A DNA stretch of 13,041 nt. Origin: Monoraphidium neglectum. Lineage: Eukaryota > Chlorophyta > Chlorophyceae > Sphaeropleales > Selenastraceae. The stretch spans positions 1 through 13,041 of the forward strand of contig NW_014012042.1 in assembly GCF_000611645.1 (NCBI RefSeq). The letters are read 5' to 3'. Below the pieces are notes generated by a model. It had not been told where the DNA came from, did not search any database, and worked only from the letters and a program-made list of their open reading frames with translations. The translations under genes were made by a program, and so were the position numbers. Of the stretch, positions 8,630 to 13,041 are shown one piece after another (position 1 is the stretch's first letter; each line of letters opens with the position of its first letter).

Positions 8630-11396
8630 ATGTCGCTCGACATCCTGATAGCGGGCAAGTACCGGCTGGGGCGGAAGCTAGGAGGAGGCTCTTTCGGGGA
8701 AATCTTCCTGGGCACCAACTTGCAGACCGGCGAGGAGGTCGGGATTAAGCTGGTGCGTGCGCAATACGCGCACGGGGCAGTTGTGCGCGGGTCCAGGGCG
8801 GGCGAGCGCGCACACGCGCGCGCGCATGCGCGATATCGCACATGCGCCCTTGAGTGGCGCGGCACGTCTAGTCTTGAGTGCATGCACGACACTGGTGACG
8901 AGCCGAGGGCAGGCTCTGCGCCGCGCCGCACTGCGCGTCACCAGGCCGGGCGGCGGCCCGGTTTTCAACTGGTGCGAGCGTGACACCATCCTCGGCTCGC
9001 GCGGCGCCCGCACCGCCCTTGCCGTGCGCACCGCAGGAGTCAATAAAGGCGCGGCACCCGCAGCTGCTGTACGAATCGAAACTCTACAAGATCCTGCAGG
9101 GCGGAGGTGGGGCGGCTGGTTGGACTTGACCCAGCACGCGTGCCACTCACGGGCAGCGGCATGCTAACACCGCGCAGCCCGCACGTGGCACGAGGTGGCC
9201 AACCGTCGCGCACCCGTTGGCTCGTGCATAAGTTGTAAATCACACGCGTGTTCACCTGCCTGGTCCGCCACCCCTGCAGCCGGCATCCCCAACCTGCGGT
9301 GGTATGGCATTGAAGGGGAGTACAACGTGATGGTCATCGACCTGCTGGGGCCTAGCCTGGAGGACCTGTTCAACTTTTGCAGCAGGAAGTTCACCGTGAA
9401 GACTGTGCTGATGCTGGCGGACCAGATGGTGCGCGGTCGAGGCGGCAGCCGAAGCAGGGGCGGTGCAGCGACGCGGCGCGTGCTGCCGGCACGTCGGACT
9501 GTGGCGGCGGGTCGGGTCCGCAGCGCGGGGCGTGCCGCAAGCCGGCCGCGCCAATGGCGCTGCCGCGGCTGCTCCATGGCAGTCAGTCAGGATGGTGATG
9601 ACGAGTTTCGGGAGCGGCGGGTCGTGCTTTGCTCAGCGGCAGGGCTCCAGTCATGAACTGATGCGAGGATGTGATGGCCAGCAGCCCTGGGTGGCTCAAC
9701 TCATCCGCGCCCACGCACGCGCGCATACACACACACATACGTACTTGTCCGCCCTCCCCTCGCTCCACCAGATATCTCGGGTGGAGTACGTGCACTCCCG
9801 CAGCTTCATACACCGCGACATAAAGCCGGACAACTTCCTCATGGGCCTCGGAAAGAGGGCCAACCAGGTGCGTCTCGAGGCGCTGGGCCGGCAGGAAGGC
9901 AGGCAGGCAGGCGTCGGCCATGACGCAGGCCCGCTGCTGGAGCGCCCCTCGCTCTCTTCTTCTTGTTGCACAGGATATCGTGTGGCTTTGGGTTGTTTTT
10001 TTTTTCGCATCCACAGCGCGGCTTCAAAACATGGCAGCAGTTGTACGGCCGGCCAGCTGGTCATCATCCTGCCCTGATTGCACGTGGCGCCCGCCGCTTG
10101 GTCGCCCTGGCGCTATTTTCGGACGACGACATCTCCCCCCTGCACACGCGCCAAGCGTCCAGCACATGCTCACCTTCCGATACCCTCTTCACCGCGCTGC
10201 CCTTCAACCCAGGTGAACATCATCGACTTTGGTCTGGCCAAGAAGTACCGCGACCCAAAAACCCACGTCCACATACCCTATGTGGAAAACAAGGTGGCCG
10301 CACGCCCGTCCACGCGGCAACCCAGCGTCCCGCCCGCCGCGCCCCTGTCCGCTGCAACCTCGCGCCCTCGGATCAAGCTGCTGCTCCTTTCGCGGGACTG
10401 CCCCAACCCTGCCCCAACTCCGCCCCAACCACGCGGCCGCATGCCCTTGTCGCCACAATTTCCAGAACCTGACGGGCACCGCGCGGTATGCGAGTGTCAA
10501 CACGCACCTTGGCATTGAGCAGTCGCGGCGGGACGACCTGGAGAGCCTGGGTTACGTGTTCATGTACTTCCTCAGGGGCAGCCTGCCCTGGCAGGGCCTG
10601 CAGGTGCGTGTGCGTGTGTGAAAGTTTTTATGTGTGTGTGTTATGTGTGTGTAGGTCCATGTGTGTACTTGTATGATGAGTTGCGTGCATGTCTGTGCTG
10701 TGATGTGTGCGCGTGCCTGTGTGTGATGATGGACAGGGGGCAGGGCGGCGGTGTGCGTCGAGTGGCCAGGGGCAGGGGCGTTGGCTGCCTCTGGGGGGGA
10801 GTTTTCTATGGCTCGCCGGTCCGAGGGGCGGCCGTCCCTCTGGACTGCTTCAAGGGCCCAGGCGGGGAGCCAGCGTGGACACCGCGCGGTTCTCGTCTCC
10901 CCCATCGCAACCACCCTTGCTGCAGGACCTCCCACTCCGGCCTCAACCCCCTCGCTTCCTCCCCTGTGCCCCTGCCCCTGCGGCCTCCCGACCTTGTATA
11001 GGCCGCCACCAAAAAGCAAAAATACGAGAAGATCAGCGAGAAGAAGATGAAGACGCCCTTCGAGACGCTGTGCAAGGGGCTGCCGCAGGAGTTTGTGCTC
11101 TACTTCCAAAACGTCAGGTCGGCCATGCACACGCCACAGGCACGGCAGCCCGGCCGCCGCGGTGCCTCTGGGCCGCAGGGTTTGACGGCTTGCTGATCTA
11201 GATTTGTAGGACTCGCGCGCGGGTTGGTGTTGAAGCAGCAATTGCGGCTGTGTGCCCTGGGCCGAGTGTTCAGGCTCCGCTGCGTCTCCCCTCTCACTGG
11301 CCCTGCCAAACATGGCGGCTGGCTTTGTTTGTTTGGAAGGTCGGAACCCCTTCCGATTATCCCCCCTCCCGCCCTCTCTGCACACACACACGCGCG

Positions 11397-11433
<37 letters not shown>

Positions 11434-12832
11434 TGACACACACACATACACGCGCGCACGTGTGCGTGTAGGTCCCTGCGTTTTGACGAGAAGCCGGACT
11501 ACGCCTTCCTGCGGCGCATGCTGCGGGACCTTTTCGCCAAGGAGGGCTGGAATTGGGACTACGTGTTTGACTGGTGAGGGTTGAGGAGTTTGGGAGGTGT
11601 TGGGGGTTGGGGGGGCAGCGGTGTGGTGTAGCCAGCTGCATGCTGATGGCGGATGTGTGTGGCCGGGGCTGCAGTGGGACCCTCGTGGTTGAAGGGTGGA
11701 GGGAAGCGGCTTGGTGAGGAGCGGCGGGGGGCCTGGGCTGCATGGGGGCAGGGATGGCCGGGGCGTGCGGCTGAGGCTGCGAAGAGTGTGCGTTCAGACT
11801 TGCGACGGCCGAGGGGCCAGGCCGCCTGCCATATGCAATCGGTTGGGGGCTAGGATTCAGGGCGGTGGTGCACGGGTGCGGTCGGGCGGCTTGCGGCTGG
11901 CGCGCGGCGGCGGCGGCGGCGGGGACGCGCCGCGCAATGTCATGTACGTACATCCCATCCGCAGAGGCGCTGAGCTCGGCCTCTCGACCCCATTCTCTCT
12001 CCCGGCTTCCCCTGCTGCTGGGTAGTCTGGCTCAATCGCGCCACTCTCTAACACACGCCACCGGCCTACGACCCGTTCTCTCAAAACCCGCCGTCGCAGG
12101 ACGATCCTCAAGTATCAGAGGGCTAACGGCATCGAGCGGCCCCTGGCGACCGCCGCGGCTGCAGGGCAGCCCTCTGGCGCGGCTGCGGGCGCGGGCGGCG
12201 CGGGCGCGGCGGCGACGCGGGCCCTGCAGGAGGCGGCGGAGCGGCAGCGTCAGAGGTGCGCACGCGCGCGCGCGCGCGCCACCGGGGACGGTTGGCCGGG
12301 GCGTGCAACGGCGGGTGGTGCGACGGCGGGCGTGCGACCGCGGGCTTGGGCAGGCCGTTGCTGCAGTTTGGTGCATGCCCACGCATACCACCTCCACCGC
12401 TCGTGTTTTCATTGTCGATGCTCTCATATCCTGCACTCCTCTGAGTTGGAACTCTCCCCCTTCCCTGGGTGGGGTGCACCCCACCCCGCCAGGCCCTTGT
12501 CGGGTACGGCGGCGGCGCAGCCGTCAGTGCAGCAGCAGCAGCTGACGAACCCGACGCAGCAGCAGCAGCAGCAGCAGCAGCAGGTGGTGGCCGCGCCAGC
12601 CGCGTTGGTGCCGACCCGCAGCGTGCCGGTTGGCGGCGTCGCAACGGCCGGGCAGCAGCACCCGCCCCTGCAGCAGCAAGGGCTGGCACCGCGCACGAGC
12701 GTGCCGCTGCCGCAAGCTGGGGGCCAGCAGCAGGGCCTGGCGTACCAGGCGGCAGCTGGGCAGCAGCTGCCCGAAGAGAAGAAGGAGAAGTCGCGGGCGT
12801 CGCGAGCCTTTGTGAGCTATTCACCTGCCTGA
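8630..12832 (+). CDS. CK1: Casein kinase 1 (CK1) family serine/threonine protein kinase
   Basis: Ten exons: 8630-8752, 9037-9106, 9280-9428, 9772-9867, 10213-10293, 10466-10603, 11002-11117, 11472-11573, 12100-12255 and 12493-12832; all phases agree, giving 456 residues. Kinase domain, residues about 10-290: Gly-rich loop GGGSFGE (18-24), ATP-binding Lys40, helix-C Glu54 in LLYESKLY, hinge [10 protein letters not shown] (85-94), HRDIKPDN (128-135), [10 protein letters not shown] (151-160), and the CK1-specific [21 protein letters not shown] in place of [16 protein letters not shown] and [10 protein letters not shown] to [15 protein letters not shown] close the domain. The tail (293-456) is Ala/Gly-rich, then Gln-rich, ending KSRASRAF and SYSPA. 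CK1 phosphorylates acidic or pre-phosphorylated Ser/Thr sites; in algae it is linked to the clock, flagella and cell cycle. One oddity is VGIK where the family has VAIK. Length matches plant CK1-like kinases. Confidence 0.96.
9716..9742. repeat. Short CA-rich tract before the CK1 exon 4 acceptor
   Basis: CGCGCATACACACACACATACGTAC-type sequence in intron 3 (9429-9771), about 30 bases upstream of the acceptor. A normal pyrimidine-rich stretch (about 9746-9768) separates it from the splice site. Confidence 0.6.
9868..10212 (+). other. CK1 intron 4 (345 bases)
   Basis: Donor CAG|GTGCGT, acceptor CAACCCAG|GTGAAC. It contains an AGGC tetranucleotide run at about 9893-9911 and a T10 run at about 9997-10006, which is striking in this GC-rich DNA. 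Nothing else is seen in it. Confidence 0.85.
10604..10725. repeat. Degenerate (GT)n tract right after the CK1 exon 6 donor
   Basis: Intron 6 (10604-11001) opens GTGCGTGTGCGTGTGTG and stays TG-rich for about 120 bases, so the 5' splice site itself is part of the repeat tract. Several GTGTGT or GTGCGT hexamers could act as cryptic donors. Confidence 0.8.
11381..11460. repeat. (CA)n microsatellite before the CK1 exon 8 acceptor
   Basis: CA runs at 11381-11391 and 11401-11430, then further CA and CGCGCG units to 11460. The tract ends about 12 bases before exon 8 (11472), where TGTGCGTGTAG forms the acceptor. The usual polypyrimidine tract is replaced by CA repeat. Confidence 0.9.
11574..12099 (+). 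other. CK1 intron 8 (526 bases)
   Basis: The longest CK1 intron. Donor GACTG|GTGAGG and acceptor CCGTCGCAG|GACGATC are both phase 2, rebuilding the Trp codon of DWTILKYQ. The first half is G-rich on the sense strand and the last 100 bases are pyrimidine-rich. No coding potential supported by similarity is seen in it. Confidence 0.8.
12262..12281. repeat. (GC)n alternating run in CK1 intron 9
   Basis: An alternating purine/pyrimidine GC run begins just after the exon 9 donor at 12256. It is potentially Z-DNA-forming, like the shorter run near 8813-8832 in intron 1. Confidence 0.75.
12557..12583 (+). repeat. (CAG)9 run encoding nine Gln in the CK1 tail
   Basis: Nine perfect CAG codons in exon 10 lie in the Gln-rich C-terminal tail of the kinase. 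Interrupted CAG units occur on both sides (12529-12542 and 12651-12680). Perfect triplet runs of this kind often vary in length between strains. Confidence 0.95.
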
Positions 12833-13041
12833 GAGGGGGGGCGCCTTGCGTCTCCCAACGCGCCCCTCCGCCAATGCGCCCTGCGGCGCGCTCGTACGCG
12901 CGCCGGCCGCGGCCACGGCCAATGGGGCTTGACACTGGACGTGCAGCAGCGAGCGGCCAGCAGATTTGTCGGGCTCCATCTGGCCAAATAGGTTGTGCTG
13001 GCTCTGCTCCCCCACACCCAGCCACACACCCGCCCTCACAC
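12833..13041 (+). other. CK1 3' UTR, continuing past the right edge
   Basis: This is sequence after the CK1 stop. No TGTAA occurs in these 209 bases, so the polyadenylation signal probably lies beyond the window. No other gene is seen. Confidence 0.6.

Noticed and set aside
12493..12900. An Ala-rich alternative frame for the last CK1 exon.
   Set aside because: The phase of exon 9 (ends in AG, phase 2) and the acceptor at 12491-12492 select the Gln-rich frame that stops at 12832.
1..13041. CRISPR arrays, transposons, tRNA or rRNA genes.
   Set aside because: The only periodic repeats are simple di-, tri-, tetra- and pentanucleotide tracts. I saw no terminal inverted repeats with target duplications, no transposase or reverse-transcriptase motifs, and no cloverleaf or rRNA-like sequence.

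Overview
This window looks like nuclear DNA of a chlorophyte green alga. It is strongly GC-rich, and every gene is split by short spliceosomal introns of about 170 to 660 bases. Ten of the 19 introns I could place start with GTGCG. Dinucleotide (TG/CA) tracts sit inside introns, and Gln/Ala/Gly/Pro homopolymers sit inside proteins. A TGTAA element, the usual chlorophyte polyadenylation signal, lies behind one gene. I cannot name the species; the genes fit Chlorophyceae or Trebouxiophyceae equally well. All gene models were made by hand from splice sites, reading phase and family similarity, with no transcript data.

Layout, left to right: (1) minus strand, about <1 to 2420: the 5' half (four exons) of a beta-ureidopropionase gene (PYD3, pyrimidine breakdown), running off the left edge. 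(2) minus strand, 2889 to 6387: a five-exon gene whose product carries motifs of an archaeo-eukaryotic primase (AEP; PrimPol / NCLDV-herpesvirus primase clade), with unusual low-complexity extensions and an insert. (3) plus strand, 6679 to 7755: a three-exon gene for a small SnoaL/NTF2-like fold protein with a probable organelle transit peptide. (4) plus strand, 8630 to 12832: a ten-exon casein kinase 1 gene with a Gln-rich tail.

The primase-like and SnoaL-like genes are divergent and share a 291-base upstream region. PYD3 and the primase-like gene are in tandem on the minus strand, and the SnoaL-like and CK1 genes are in tandem on the plus strand. I see no shared pathway among the four; this reads as ordinary host gene order, not an operon, island or mobile element. 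The item most worth following up is the primase-like gene, which may be organelle-targeted. I found no convincing wholly new system.
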